This document shows, one piece after another, positions 9,092 to 19,606 of a stretch of 64,000 nucleotides of DNA. A program made the translations under genes and the position numbers. The stretch is from Variovorax sp. HW608 (lineage in GTDB: Bacteria; Pseudomonadota; Gammaproteobacteria; Burkholderiales; Burkholderiaceae_C), in NCBI RefSeq assembly GCF_900090195.1, contig NZ_LT607803.1, forward strand, positions 3,224,001-3,288,000, read 5' to 3'. Positions within the stretch are counted from its first letter, which is position 1. Each line of letters opens with the position of its first letter. The notes below the pieces were generated by a model that worked only from the letters and a program-made list of their open reading frames with translations, had not been told where the DNA came from and made no database searches.

Positions 9092-11207
9092 CTACGCCTT
9101 GAGGTATTCGGCCTTGCTGCCCAGCCAGCGATCGACGTGGCGCGCTGCCAATTCCGGGTCGCGGTCGAGCATCTTCGGCGCCAGTTCGCGGGCCCAGTCG
9201 AGCAGCAGCACGTCCGTGCTCAGGTCGGCAAAGCGCAGCAGCGGCGCGCCGGACTGGCGGGGCGCCCAGGAATTCGCCGGGACCGCGGATCTCCAGGTCG
9301 CGCCTCGCGATCTCGAAGCCGTCGCTGGTTTCGGCCATGGCCTTGAGGCGGGCGCGGGCGGCTTCGCCGACGCGCCCGCCCTCGTTCGGCGCATAGAGAA
9401 GCACGCAGGCGGAAGCCGCGGCGCCGCGGCCCACCCGGCCGCGCAACTGGTGCAGTTGCGAAAGGCCGAAGCGCTCGGCGTGCTCGATCACCATCAGCGA
9501 GGCATTGGGCACGTCGACGCCGACTTCGATCACGGTCGTGCTCACCAGCACCTGCAGGCGGTTGGCCGTGAAGTCCTCCATCACCGATTGCTTCTCCGCA
9601 GTCGGCATGCGCGAATGCAGGAGGCCGACGCGGACCTGCTCGCCGAGCGCCTCGGCCAGTTCGTCGCGCGTCTCGGTGGCGTTGCGCAGGTCGATGGCCT
9701 CGCTTTCCTCGATCAGCGGGCACACCCAGTAGACCTGCCGGCCCTGTTCGAGCTGGGCGCGGATGCGGTCGATGACTTCATCCCGCCGATGGTCGGCCAC
9801 CAGCTTGGTGACGATCGGCGTGCGGCCGGGCGGCAGCTCGTCGAGCGTGGACACATCGAGGTCGGCGTAATAGCTCATCGCCAGCGTGCGCGGGATCGGG
9901 GTGGCGCTCATCATCAGCAGATGCGGCTCGAACTCGTCGCCGGCCTTGCCACGCAGCGCGAGCCGCTGCGCCACGCCGAAGCGGTGCTGCTCGTCGATGA
10001 CCGCCAGCGCGAGATCGCGGAAGTGCACCTTCTCGGAGATGACGGCGTGCGTTCCGACCACCAGCGCGGCTTCGCCGCTTTCGATGGCGGCTGTCATGGT
10101 GTCGCGTTCCTTCTTCTTCTGGCTGCCGGTGAGCCATGCGACCCGCAGGCCGCGCTCGGCGAGCAGCGGATCGAGCCAGTTCACCAGCTTGCCGAAGTGC
10201 TGCGCCGCGAGGATCTCGGTCGGCGCCATCAGCGCGCACTGGAAGCCCGCGTCGATGCAGCGCGCCGCCGCGAGCGCGGCGACCACGGTCTTGCCCGAAC
10301 CCACGTCGCCCTGCAGCAGCCGGTGCATCGGAACGTTGCGCGCCAGATCGCGCGTGATCTCTTCGCCCACGCGCCGCTGCGCGCCGGTGAGACTGAACGG
10401 CAACGCAGCCAGCAGATCCTTGTGCAGCGGACCGCCGGAGGCGTCCACTTCGAGCACCGGCGCCTTCTGCGCGGCGCGTTCGCGGCGGGCCTGCAGTTGC
10501 GACAGCTGCTGCGCGAGCAGCTCGTCGGCCTTGAGCCGCTGCCAGGCCGGATGGCTGTGGTCTTCGAGCGTGGCGATCGCGACGTCCGGCGCCGGATAGT
10601 GCAGGAAATTCAGCGCGCGGCGCAGCTCCCACGTGCCGTGAGGCGCCGCGCCCGGCGGCAGGGTCTCGTCGAGCAGCGCGCGCGCCAGCCCCGAACGGAC
10701 TTCGCGCCTCAGCACCGGCTGCGCCAGCCCGGCGATGGTCGAATAGACCGGCGTCAAGGCCTCGGGCAATGCGGTGCCCGCCGCCTTGACGGCCGGATGC
10801 ATCATCTGCCGTCCGACGAAGCCGCCGCGCACTTCGCCGCGAATGCGCACCCGACCGCCGACGGCGAGCTGCTTCTGTTGCGACGGATAGAAGTTGAAGA
10901 AGCGAAGCTGGCAGGTGTCGCTGCCGTCGTCGACGGTCACGATCAACTGGCGCCGAGGCCGGTAGACCACTTCGCACGAGGTGACCACCGCTTCGATCTG
11001 CGCCATGTCGCCGTCGCGCGTGTCGGCCAGGCGCACGAGGCGCGTCTCGTCCTCGTAGCGCATCGGCAGGTAGAGCGCGAAATCGATGTCCCGCAGCAGG
11101 CCCAGCTTGCGCAGCGCGCGCTGGACCGCGCTCAGGCCGGTGCCGGGTGCGGGCGCCGATGCGGGGACGGGCTTTTCCGTGGGCGGGGACTTGGCGGCGG
11201 CGGGCAT
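9092..11207 (-). pseudogene. recG: ATP-dependent DNA helicase RecG, frameshifted near the C-terminus
   Basis: RecG remodels stalled replication forks and Holliday junctions. From the ATG at 11205-11207 the frame shows the OB-fold wedge domain (RIRGEVRGGFVGRQMMHP), Walker A (LLQGDVGSGKT, about residue 302), a DEQH box (about 403) and the helicase C domain. After GPGEFLGA (about residue 648) the frame leaves the family. One base removed from the G-run 9259-9262 restores RQSGAPLLRFADL and a normal end AEYLKA at 9092, a 704-residue protein. Either a real 1-bp insertion or a homopolymer sequencing error; only the last 57 or so residues are affected, so as written the product is truncated but contains all helicase motifs. 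Confidence 0.85.
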
Positions 11208-11277
11208 GGGACAATTCTGCCCGCCTCTTCGCAACCCCTCGCCTTCTTGGCACGGGCCCGTCCGGCCCTCAAGCACC

Positions 11278-12318
11278 ATGCGCGACTTCACGCTTTCCGA
11301 TTTCGATTTCCATCTGCCGCCCGAACTGGTGGCGCAACACCCCGCTGCGCAGCGCAGCGCCTCCCGATTGCTCGACGGCACTGGCAACACACCGGCCGAC
11401 AGGATCTTCCGGGACCTGCCCTCTCTGCTCTTGCCCGGCGACCTGCTGGTCTTCAACGACACGCGCGTCGTCAAGGCGCGGCTCTTCGGCGAAAAGCCGA
11501 CCGGCGGCAAGCTCGAACTGCTGGTCGAGCGCGTGCTGCAGGACCACGAGGTCGTCGCGCACATGAAGGTCAGCAAGAAGCCGCAGGTGGGCACCACGCT
11601 CGCGATGACCGGCGGCTTCAGCGCCACGCTCCTCGGCCGCTGGCCCGACGAGCACGGCGCCCTCTTCCGCTTCCGCTTCGAAAGCCCCGCGGGCGAAGAC
11701 CCGTACGCGCTGATGGCCCGCTGCGGCCACGTGCCGCTGCCGCCCTACATCACGCACGCCGATTCGGCGGACGATGAAAGCCGCTACCAGACCGTGTTCG
11801 CGCGTGTGCCCGGTGCGGTCGCGGCGCCGACCGCCGCGCTGCACTTCGACGACGCCCTCATCGCCGAACTCGAAGCGCGCGGCGTCCAGCGAGCGAACGT
11901 CACGCTGCACGTCGGCGCCGGCACCTTCCAGCCGGTGAAGACCGAGAACATCGCCGAGCACACCATGCACGCCGAGCGCTACGAGGTGCCTGGCGCGACG
12001 CAACGCGCGATCGCCGAGGCCAAGGCGCGCGGCGGCCGCGTCGTCGCGGTCGGCACCACCACCGTCCGCACGCTCGAATCCTGGGCCAGGAGCGGCGAGG
12101 CCTCGGGCGACACGAGCATCTTCATCACGCCCGGCTTCGCCTTCGAGCACGTGGACGTGCTCGTCACCAACTTCCACCTGCCCAAGAGCACGCTCATGAT
12201 GCTGGTGAGCGCCTTCGCCGGCTACGAGCGCGTGATGGCGCTCTATGCCCACGCGATCCGCGAGCGCTACCGCTTCTTCAGCTACGGCGATGCGATGCTC
12301 CTCGCCAGAAAGTCCTGA
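11278..12318 (+). CDS. queA: S-adenosylmethionine:tRNA ribosyltransferase-isomerase
   Basis: QueA converts preQ1-modified tRNA into epoxyqueuosine-tRNA using the ribosyl part of SAM. The start is the ATG at 11278-11280 ([20 protein letters not shown]), giving 346 residues, the usual length. Conserved stretches include [35 protein letters not shown] and [12 protein letters not shown]. It is divergent from recG (70 bp apart) and followed 3 bp later by tgt, the enzyme acting just before it in queuosine formation. Confidence 0.96.
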   Translation: MRDFTLSDFDFHLPPELVAQHPAAQRSASRLLDGTGNTPADRIFRDLPSLLLPGDLLVFNDTRVVKARLFGEKPTGGKLELLVERVLQDHEVVAHMKVSKKPQVGTTLAMTGGFSATLLGRWPDEHGALFRFRFESPAGEDPYALMARCGHVPLPPYITHADSADDESRYQTVFARVPGAVAAPTAALHFDDALIAELEARGVQRANVTLHVGAGTFQPVKTENIAEHTMHAERYEVPGATQRAIAEAKARGGRVVAVGTTTVRTLESWARSGEASGDTSIFITPGFAFEHVDVLVTNFHLPKSTLMMLVSAFAGYERVMALYAHAIRERYRFFSYGDAMLLARKS

Positions 12319-13491
<1,173 letters not shown>

Positions 13492-13494
<3 letters not shown>

Positions 13495-13760
13495 GGCGTG
13501 TTCACCCTAATTCCGGGGTCGCGAAGGCGTGCCAGGGCGGGCCAATCAAGGCGCGCGACGCCGCATGTGCGTTGGCACATGCAAGGAGCGCAACGCCGAG
13601 TGGCCCGCCCTGGCACACCTTCCCTGGGGTTGCCGAGCAAAGGGGCCGTCTGCGGCGTTGCCCGCGCTTGCAAGGCCGAAGCCTTGCTGCGCACGGGCGC
13701 CTTGCATCCAGCCCCTTTGCTCGGCAACGCGATCCCCGGAATTAGGGTGAACACGCCCTA
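13492..13760 (+). repeat. 269-bp cloverleaf-like inverted-repeat element between tgt and the aldose epimerase gene
   Basis: The ends are a perfect 27-bp inverted repeat (13492-13518 and 13734-13760). Inside are two large arms. Arm A (13523-13622) pairs 22 nt with one mismatch (13523-13544 with 13601-13622) and has an inner 8-bp hairpin (13563-13582). Arm B (13629-13728) has an 18-bp perfect stem and an inner 7-bp hairpin (13670-13687). The whole folds as a three-way junction on either strand. Both flanking genes use TAG stops supplied by the repeat tips. It looks like a MITE or REP-like mobile repeat. A 16-bp exact copy of the tip recurs at 22953-22968. Confidence 0.8.
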
Positions 13761-14678
13761 GCGCACCGAGCGAAGGGTCCAGGTTCCCGAGAGCGTTTCG
13801 CCGGGCGCGAGCACGGCCCCGCCGACCTCGGCCGGGCCATGACGGTCCGCGAGGTTGATCGCATCGGTGCACTGGCTCACCGGTTCGGCGCAGAAGTGGT
13901 CCGCGCCGCTCGGGCAGTACAGCACGAAGAAGTCGAGCGGCGATTCGGCCGCCATCACCAGCGCGCGCGAGGCGTCGGGCCAGTCGATACGGGCGCTACG
14001 CTGCCAGCCCGTGAAGTTGTTGTCCAGGTCGAATTCGGACAGGCGCACGCCATTGCGCAGCCGGGCCACCTCGGCCGCGGGTTCGAGGCCGGCGGGCATC
14101 ACTTCCGAATCACCGCGCCACATCGCGGCGGTCTCGGTCTGCAGCCGCGTGCCGGCGCGATGGGGAAAGTACGGGTGATGCCCGATCCCCGCGGGCATCG
14201 GCGCGCGGTCGCGGTTGGTCAGCGTGACGGTGCAGCGAAGTCCCGCCGGATCGAGCTCGAAACTCTGCGAAGCCTCGAATCGCCACGGCCATTGCGCGTC
14301 GGCATCGACGGCAAGTTCGAGCAAGGCCCGCGTCGCCGAGGCCTGCGCGACGCGCCATGGGCGCAACCAGCCGATGCCATGCAGCGGATGCTTGCCCGAC
14401 GGCCCGGCCGGATGCCCTGCACGAATCGCGATCTCGCGGCCGCCGAAATGCGCACGGCCCTCGCGGATCCGGTTGCACCAGGGCAGGAGCGCAAAGCTCG
14501 CCATCGCGAAGAGATCGCGCCGCGCCAGCGCCTCGTCGGTCGCCGGGCGAAGCCAGTCGAAGCGCGTACCGCCCTCGACGTCATAGAGCGCGGTGACCGC
14601 GCCACCGATTGCCGGCGCCAGTTCGAGGCGCAGCGCGCCTGCTTCGAGCCGGACCCGTTCTGTCTCTTTGTCGTTCAT
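13758..14678 (-). CDS. Aldose 1-epimerase family protein
   Basis: This family interconverts the alpha and beta anomers of sugars (GalM-like). The start chosen is the ATG at 14676-14678 (MNDKETERVRLEAGALRLEL), giving 306 residues; the frame stays open far upstream but only as antisense of the next gene. Family features are SFALLPWCNRIREGRAHFGG, the HGIGWLRPW segment, GIGHHPYFPHR and FCAEPVSQCTDA. The stop lies inside the repeat tip. It is divergent from the dehydrogenase gene at 14805, which may act on the same sugar. Confidence 0.85.
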   Translation of the reverse strand: MNDKETERVRLEAGALRLELAPAIGGAVTALYDVEGGTRFDWLRPATDEALARRDLFAMASFALLPWCNRIREGRAHFGGREIAIRAGHPAGPSGKHPLHGIGWLRPWRVAQASATRALLELAVDADAQWPWRFEASQSFELDPAGLRCTVTLTNRDRAPMPAGIGHHPYFPHRAGTRLQTETAAMWRGDSEVMPAGLEPAAEVARLRNGVRLSEFDLDNNFTGWQRSARIDWPDASRALVMAAESPLDFFVLYCPSGADHFCAEPVSQCTDAINLADRHGPAEVGGAVLAPGETLSGTWTLRSVR

Positions 14679-14804
14679 CGAATCGCACCACGGTTCGCTG
14701 GGATCGCGGCATTCTCGTTCACACAGGTGGCACACTGCACGGGCTGCGTCAAAATCGCGCGAGCCCGGCCCTTCGTCCGGGCTGATCTTCATGGGAACCC
14801 CGAC

Positions 14805-15584
14805 ATGACCGAATCGACTTCTCCTGCGCCCTCGGCCCACTATCCATCGCTGAAGGGCCGCACGGTGTTCATCTCCGGCGGCGCGACCGGGATCGGCGAA
14901 GCGCTGGTGCGCGCCTTCCACGCGCAAGGCGCGCGCGTGGGGTTCTGCGACATCGACGCGGACGCCGGCCGCGCGCTGGCCGCCGGTCTCGGCGGCGAGA
15001 ACGCGCCGCTCTTCCTTCAGTGCGACGTCACGGACGTGGGGGCGCTGCAGGCCGCCATCGCCGCGGTGCGCGCGCAATTCGGCCCGATCCGCGTGCTGCT
15101 CAACAACGCGGCGAACGACCGCCGGCACGAGATCGAGGACGTGACCAGCGAGGACTTCGACCGCATGACCGCGATCAACTTCAAGCACCAGTTCTTCGCC
15201 GCGCAGGCCGTGGCCGAGGACATGCGCTCATCCGGCGGCGGTTCGATCATCAACTTCGGCTCGGTGAGCTGGATGATCAAGGGCCGCGGCTACCCGGTCT
15301 ACCAGGCCTGCAAGTCGGCCGCGCGCGGGCTCACGCGAGCCCTGGCGCGCGACCTCGGCAAACAGAACATCCGCGTCAACTCGCTCGTGCCCGGCTGGGT
15401 GATGACCGAACGCCAGCTCAAGCTGTGGGTCAAGCCCGAGTCCCACGCCGAGATCGACGCCGCGCAGTGCCTGCCCGGCCGCGTGATGGCCGAGGACATT
15501 GCCGCCATGGCGCTCTTTCTCGCCGCCGACGATTCGAAGATGTGCACCGCGCAGGACTACGTGGTGGACGCCGGCTGGACCTGA
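14805..15584 (+). CDS. Short-chain dehydrogenase/reductase (SDR), likely sugar dehydrogenase
   Basis: A 259-residue classical SDR. It has the nucleotide-binding motif GGATGIGE near residue 25, the NNAAN motif, and the catalytic Ser153, Tyr166 and Lys170 (YQACK). It starts at the ATG 14805-14807. A 7-bp hairpin (14762-14783) lies in its leader. Because it is paired with a divergent aldose epimerase, a role as an aldose 1-dehydrogenase is likely but inferred. The last 28 bp overlap the convergent zinc-ribbon gene. Confidence 0.88.
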   Translation: MTESTSPAPSAHYPSLKGRTVFISGGATGIGEALVRAFHAQGARVGFCDIDADAGRALAAGLGGENAPLFLQCDVTDVGALQAAIAAVRAQFGPIRVLLNNAANDRRHEIEDVTSEDFDRMTAINFKHQFFAAQAVAEDMRSSGGGSIINFGSVSWMIKGRGYPVYQACKSAARGLTRALARDLGKQNIRVNSLVPGWVMTERQLKLWVKPESHAEIDAAQCLPGRVMAEDIAAMALFLAADDSKMCTAQDYVVDAGWT

Positions 15585-16645
15585 GGCAAGGAGGGATCGC
15601 GCGGCGCAGCTGCCGCCGCGCCGGTGCCGCAGGCGTGGCAGAAGCGCGCGAAGGCGCTCTTGCGCGTCTTGCAGGCGGGGCAGTGGTCGAACAGGCCGAT
15701 GCCGCAGTGCGGGCAGAAATCGATCTCCGTGTTCTTGAGATCCACCGGCCGCTCGCAGCCCGGGCACACGCCCTTGGCGAGCCGCGCGAGCGCGGTGTCG
15801 TAGCCGAGGTCGTTGCGGCGCACCGTGTCGGGCTGTGATTCCGCGGCCTTCTGGCGCTCGAGATAGCGGTTGAGCGCGACGATCGCATAGCGCCCCACCA
15901 GCACCGTGATCAGGATGCCCACCGCATAGCGCACGTAGCCGCCGTAGCTCGGCAGGTAGGGGACGAGCTCGACGAAGAACGCGAACAGCGCGAAGAAGAT
16001 GAAGCCCCAGACGAAGGGCCACCAGGTGCTCTTGCGCTTCTTCGCAAAGAGCCAGCCCGCGATCACCAGCAGCGGCAGCGTGAGCGCGAGGCGATAGAGG
16101 AACACCCGCAGCTCGACGCGCCGGTTTTCCGCGTCCATCCGGGTGCGCGCTTCGTCCTCCAGCTTCGCGAGCTGCTCCGCGGCGCGCTGGCGCGACTGGC
16201 GCGCGTCGAGCGCAATCTGCCGCTCTGCGCCTACGGCCCGCTCGGCCTCGTCCTCCTTCTGCTTGAGCGCGTCGAGCGCCTTGGTGCGCGCGATGAGCTC
16301 GGCGTCCTGGTCCGGCTGCGCCGTCGCGTGGCGCGTCGCGAGCCAGTTCGAGAAGGTCTCCCGGGCCGCGCGGCTGGCCTGCCGCGCGGCGAGCAGCTTG
16401 AGATCCGCCTGCTCGCGCTCGCGCACGGCCTCCTGTTCGACACGCTCCGCGTTGCGCACCGTGTTGCGCAGCGGTTCGGCGGCGGCGCGGTCGATGAAAT
16501 CATCCAGCTCGATCCGGTGCTCGACCCGCGGCAGGTCGCCGACGATGGTGCTGCCCAGTCCGATCAGGAAGCTCGCGAAAACCACCGCCACCAGCCAGAG
16601 GCCGCGGCGAAACCACTTTTCGGACAGACGCAGGGATTTGCTCAT
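15557..16645 (-). CDS. Membrane protein with coiled coil and two C-terminal zinc ribbons
   Basis: A 362-residue protein of unknown function. It has an N-terminal membrane helix (residues about 15-35), a long charged coiled-coil-like stretch (about 60-185), three further hydrophobic helices (about 195-270), and two zinc ribbons near the C-terminus, each with paired CxxC motifs (CPGCERPVDL...CPHCG and CPACKTRKSA...CHACG). The start ATG overlaps the stop of a small upstream gene (ATGA), suggesting coupled translation. The function cannot be assigned. Confidence 0.75.
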   Translation of the reverse strand: MSKSLRLSEKWFRRGLWLVAVVFASFLIGLGSTIVGDLPRVEHRIELDDFIDRAAAEPLRNTVRNAERVEQEAVREREQADLKLLAARQASRAARETFSNWLATRHATAQPDQDAELIARTKALDALKQKEDEAERAVGAERQIALDARQSRQRAAEQLAKLEDEARTRMDAENRRVELRVFLYRLALTLPLLVIAGWLFAKKRKSTWWPFVWGFIFFALFAFFVELVPYLPSYGGYVRYAVGILITVLVGRYAIVALNRYLERQKAAESQPDTVRRNDLGYDTALARLAKGVCPGCERPVDLKNTEIDFCPHCGIGLFDHCPACKTRKSAFARFCHACGTGAAAAAPRDPSLPQVQPASTT

Positions 16646-16857
16646 GGCGCTCCTTCAATGAAGTTCGCGGATTCTGGACCAGGGCTTGCGCACGGCCGGC
16701 CGGCGTGCGCGTTGAGCGGAAACAGGAACACGCCGGCCAGGATGACCGCGGCCGCCGCCAGGATCATCTGCATCGCGTTTCGGAGCAGGCGGCGCGAGCG
16801 CGAGACGCGGGCCCGGTATTCGCGCTCGTAGGGGCCGAAGTTCGTGGTGCGCTTCAT
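16642..16857 (-). CDS. Small single-helix membrane protein, unknown function
   Basis: A 71-residue frame with a basic N-terminus (RRLLRNAMQ) and one clear membrane helix near residues 30-48 (MILAAAAVILAGVFLFPL). The stop codon overlaps the start codon of the zinc-ribbon protein as ATGA, and the Shine-Dalgarno of that gene (GGAG) lies within this frame; that coupling is the main support. The C-terminal 20 residues look less protein-like. It could be a leader for the downstream gene. Confidence 0.5.
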   Translation of the reverse strand: MKRTTNFGPYEREYRARVSRSRRLLRNAMQMILAAAAVILAGVFLFPLNAHAGRPCASPGPESANFIEGAP

Positions 16858-16958
16858 GACAGGTTCTCGTAGGTGGGGATGCGCGGATGATGGTTCTCGC
16901 CTCGGCGTCGCGGCACAAACAAGCGAGCCGGTGGCGCCCTCCAGCGCCTTCGGTATCT

Positions 16959-17618
16959 CTATTCGATACCGCCCGGGGAACCGTTGCGCCGGGCCAGGAG
17001 GTCGGCGCGGGTGTAGACCCGGTCGGTCCCCGCGAGGCGCATGGCGATGACCTCGAGCGCATCCTGCGTCGGTGCCGCGCTACCCGGACGCTGCAGGAGC
17101 GCCGGCGTCGCGAGGCTCAGCACCACGAGCATCCAGCTGAGGCGCGGATGCGGCGAACGCTGCTGCCACCACAGGAACAGCCCGCTCACCGTCCCGCCGA
17201 GCACGAAGCCGGCCGCCACTTCCGAAGGGGAGTGCGCGTGGAGCACGAGGCGCGAGGCGCCGATCGCGGCCGCGAACGCCAGCCCGAGCGCGGACGCCGT
17301 GACGCGGACGCGGTGATCCTGCCGCGAAGTCACCAGCCAGCCGGCCACCGGCCAGATGCTGGCCGACAGTGCCGTGTGGCCGCTGAATCCGGTGAAGTCG
17401 ATCGCCGCGATGCCGATGCCCCAGCCGAGGAACGCGAGCTTCGATGCCAGGATCATGCTGCAGCCGAGACCGAAGAGGACCACCCAGCGCCCTGCCGACT
17501 CGCGCGTCGCGGGGGGCAACCCGAGCCACGCGGTGATCCACAGGGACACGGGCAGGAGAAAGCCGCTGTCACCGAACCAGGTGATAGCGGCCAAAAGTGC
17601 TCGAGGGTGCAGCAGCAT
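16959..17618 (-). CDS. PAP2-family membrane phosphatase
   Basis: PAP2 enzymes hydrolyse phosphate from lipids such as phosphatidic acid or undecaprenyl pyrophosphate. The 219-residue polytopic protein has the second and third family motifs, FSGHTA near residue 80 and SRLVLHAHSPSEVAAG near 120; the final Asp of motif 3 is replaced by Glu. The first motif is weak. It begins 10 bp after the acyltransferase fusion, so it probably belongs to a lipid-remodelling operon. A hairpin (GGATTC-type arms at 16952-16957 and 16965-16970 read GGTATC/GATACC) straddles its stop. Confidence 0.82.
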   Translation of the reverse strand: MLLHPRALLAAITWFGDSGFLLPVSLWITAWLGLPPATRESAGRWVVLFGLGCSMILASKLAFLGWGIGIAAIDFTGFSGHTALSASIWPVAGWLVTSRQDHRVRVTASALGLAFAAAIGASRLVLHAHSPSEVAAGFVLGGTVSGLFLWWQQRSPHPRLSWMLVVLSLATPALLQRPGSAAPTQDALEVIAMRLAGTDRVYTRADLLARRNGSPGGIE

Positions 17619-17628
17619 CAGGCGAAGC

Positions 17629-19587
17629 TCATGTTCCCATGAGTCCGCTCACGCGCCGCTGGAGCGCATCGGGCTGCACCTCGGCATACGGCATCGCGTC
17701 GCCGACGTTGAGTCCCACGCGGCTGAAATAGCCGCGCCTGAATGGCCGCACCATTGCGACGTTCTGCCCGTCGCGCACTTCGATGCGGCTGAAGAAGGAG
17801 CCCCACAGATTGGTCAGCGCCATGGGCACGACCGGCACCTCGATGCCTTCGGCGCGTGCGCCGTCGAGGATCTTCATCACGCCGCCCTTGAAGGGCTGCA
17901 ACCGGCCGTCGCGCGTGATCGCGCCTTCGGGAAAGATCGCCAGCAGATCGCCTTCGCGCAGCACCTGCACGGCTTGCCTGAAGGCGTCCTCGTAGGAAGC
18001 CGGTTCTTCCTTTTGCGACGCGATCGGAATGGCCTTCGCCAGGCGGAACAGCCATCCGAGCACCGGCACCGCGAAGATGCGGTGGTCCATGATGAAGCGG
18101 ATCGGACGCGGGCTCGCCGCCATCAGCAGCACCGCGTCGATGAAGCTCACGTGGTTGCAGACCAGCACCGCGGCGCCCTCGGAGGGGATGTGCTCGCCGC
18201 CCTTGACGCCGAAGCGGTAGACGAAGCGCGACAGCACCCAGGCCACGAAGCGCAGCAGGTATTCCGGCACCAGCATGAAGATGTAGAAGGCGACGACGGC
18301 GTTCGCGATGCCGGTGACGAGGAAGATCTGCGGGACCGTGAACCCGGCCTTCAGCAGCGCCCCGGCGATCACCGCACTGGCGATCATGAAGAGCGCATTG
18401 AGGATGTTGTTGGCCGCGATGATGCGCGCGCGGTGCGTCGGCTGGCTGCGCATCTGGATGAGCGCGTACATCGGTACGCTGTAGAGCCCCGCGAAGAGCG
18501 ACAGCAGGCCGAGATCGGCCAGCACGCGCCAATGGGCGGACTGGTGCAGGAATGCGCCAAGCCCCAGATCGCCGAGCGCCGGCAGCGCGCGCGACGCGAA
18601 GTAGAGGTCGATCGCGAACACGCTCATGCCGATCGCGCCGAGCGGCACCAGCCCGATCTCGACCTGGCGGCGGCTCAGCGTCTCGCACAGCAGCGAACCG
18701 GTGCCGATGCCCACCGAGAACACCACCAGCAGCAGCGAGGCCACCTGCTCGTCGCCATGCAGCACCTCTTTCGCGAAGCTCGGGAACAGGCTCAGGAAGG
18801 TCGCGCCGAAGAACCACATCCACGAAATCCCGAGCAGCGAACGGAACACCACGATGTTGCCGTGCGCGAGCCTCAGGTTGCGCCAGGTTTCGCTGACCGG
18901 GTTCCAGTTGATCCTGAGCCCCGGATCGGTGGCCGGCGCGGCCGGAATCGCCTGCGCCACCGCGCGCCCCGCCAGCGCGAGCAGCACGCAGGCCAGCGCC
19001 ACCGAGCTGTGGCCGATCTGCGGCATCGCGACCAGCAGGCCGCCGGCAAGCTGGCCGAGCAGGATGGCGACGAAGGTGCCCATCTCGACCATGCCGTTGC
19101 CGCCGGTGAGTTCGTGCGGATCGAGCATCTGCGGGAGGTAGGCGAACTTGACCGGTCCGAACAGCGTGGAATGCAGCCCCATCAGGAAGACGCAGGCCAG
19201 CAGCACGACGGCATCGGCATGCATGAAGCCCCAGGCGGCGATCAGCATGATCCCGATCTCGATGTTCTTGACGAAGCGGATCGTCTTCCGCTTGTCGAAC
19301 TTGTCGGTGAGCTGTCCGGCGGTCGCCGAGAACAGCAGGTAGGGCAGGATGAAGAGCGCGCCGATCACCAGCCCCGCCATGGCCGGCGGCATCCAGCTCA
19401 CCTGGAGCTGGTAGGTGACCATCACGGTGAAGGCGAACTTGAAGAGGTTGTCGTTCGCCGCGCCGGCGAACTGCGTCCAGAAGAACGGCGCGAAGCGCCG
19501 CTGCCCCAGCAGTTCGAACTGGTTGGCGTGCGCCGGCGCGTCGTGCACGGCGGAGGATGATGCGTTGGCGGTCGTTGTCATTCGCAA
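17629..19587 (-). CDS. MFS transporter fused to a PlsC-type 1-acylglycerol-3-phosphate acyltransferase
   Basis: A 652-residue fusion. Residues about 20-430 form a 12-helix MFS transporter that resembles the lysophospholipid flippase LplT (FWTQFAGAANDNLFK near the N-terminus). Residues about 440-640 form a PlsC acyltransferase with NHVSFID (HxxxxD) and FPEGAITRDG. The layout recalls the LplT-Aas system that re-imports and re-acylates lysophospholipids, but the acyl-ACP synthetase part of Aas is missing. Neighbours are a PAP2 phosphatase and a CREST-type protein. Confidence 0.88.
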   Translation of the reverse strand: MRMTTTANASSSAVHDAPAHANQFELLGQRRFAPFFWTQFAGAANDNLFKFAFTVMVTYQLQVSWMPPAMAGLVIGALFILPYLLFSATAGQLTDKFDKRKTIRFVKNIEIGIMLIAAWGFMHADAVVLLACVFLMGLHSTLFGPVKFAYLPQMLDPHELTGGNGMVEMGTFVAILLGQLAGGLLVAMPQIGHSSVALACVLLALAGRAVAQAIPAAPATDPGLRINWNPVSETWRNLRLAHGNIVVFRSLLGISWMWFFGATFLSLFPSFAKEVLHGDEQVASLLLVVFSVGIGTGSLLCETLSRRQVEIGLVPLGAIGMSVFAIDLYFASRALPALGDLGLGAFLHQSAHWRVLADLGLLSLFAGLYSVPMYALIQMRSQPTHRARIIAANNILNALFMIASAVIAGALLKAGFTVPQIFLVTGIANAVVAFYIFMLVPEYLLRFVAWVLSRFVYRFGVKGGEHIPSEGAAVLVCNHVSFIDAVLLMAASPRPIRFIMDHRIFAVPVLGWLFRLAKAIPIASQKEEPASYEDAFRQAVQVLREGDLLAIFPEGAITRDGRLQPFKGGVMKILDGARAEGIEVPVVPMALTNLWGSFFSRIEVRDGQNVAMVRPFRRGYFSRVGLNVGDAMPYAEVQPDALQRRVSGLMGT

Positions 19588-19606
19588 TGCCTGGTTGGCG
19601 GCTTCC

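Noticed and set aside
9099..11777. Very long open frame on the plus strand opposite recG
   Set aside because: It mirrors recG codons in a high-GC genome; its composition is Arg/Ala/His-rich and no family motif is seen.
13498..13761. Two near-identical small frames on opposite strands starting MFTLIPG
   Set aside because: They arise because the cloverleaf repeat is an inverted repeat; no independent sign of coding.
14762..14783. 7-bp hairpin before the SDR gene as a terminator
   Set aside because: No T-tract follows and it lies just upstream of a start codon, so it is at most a leader structure.
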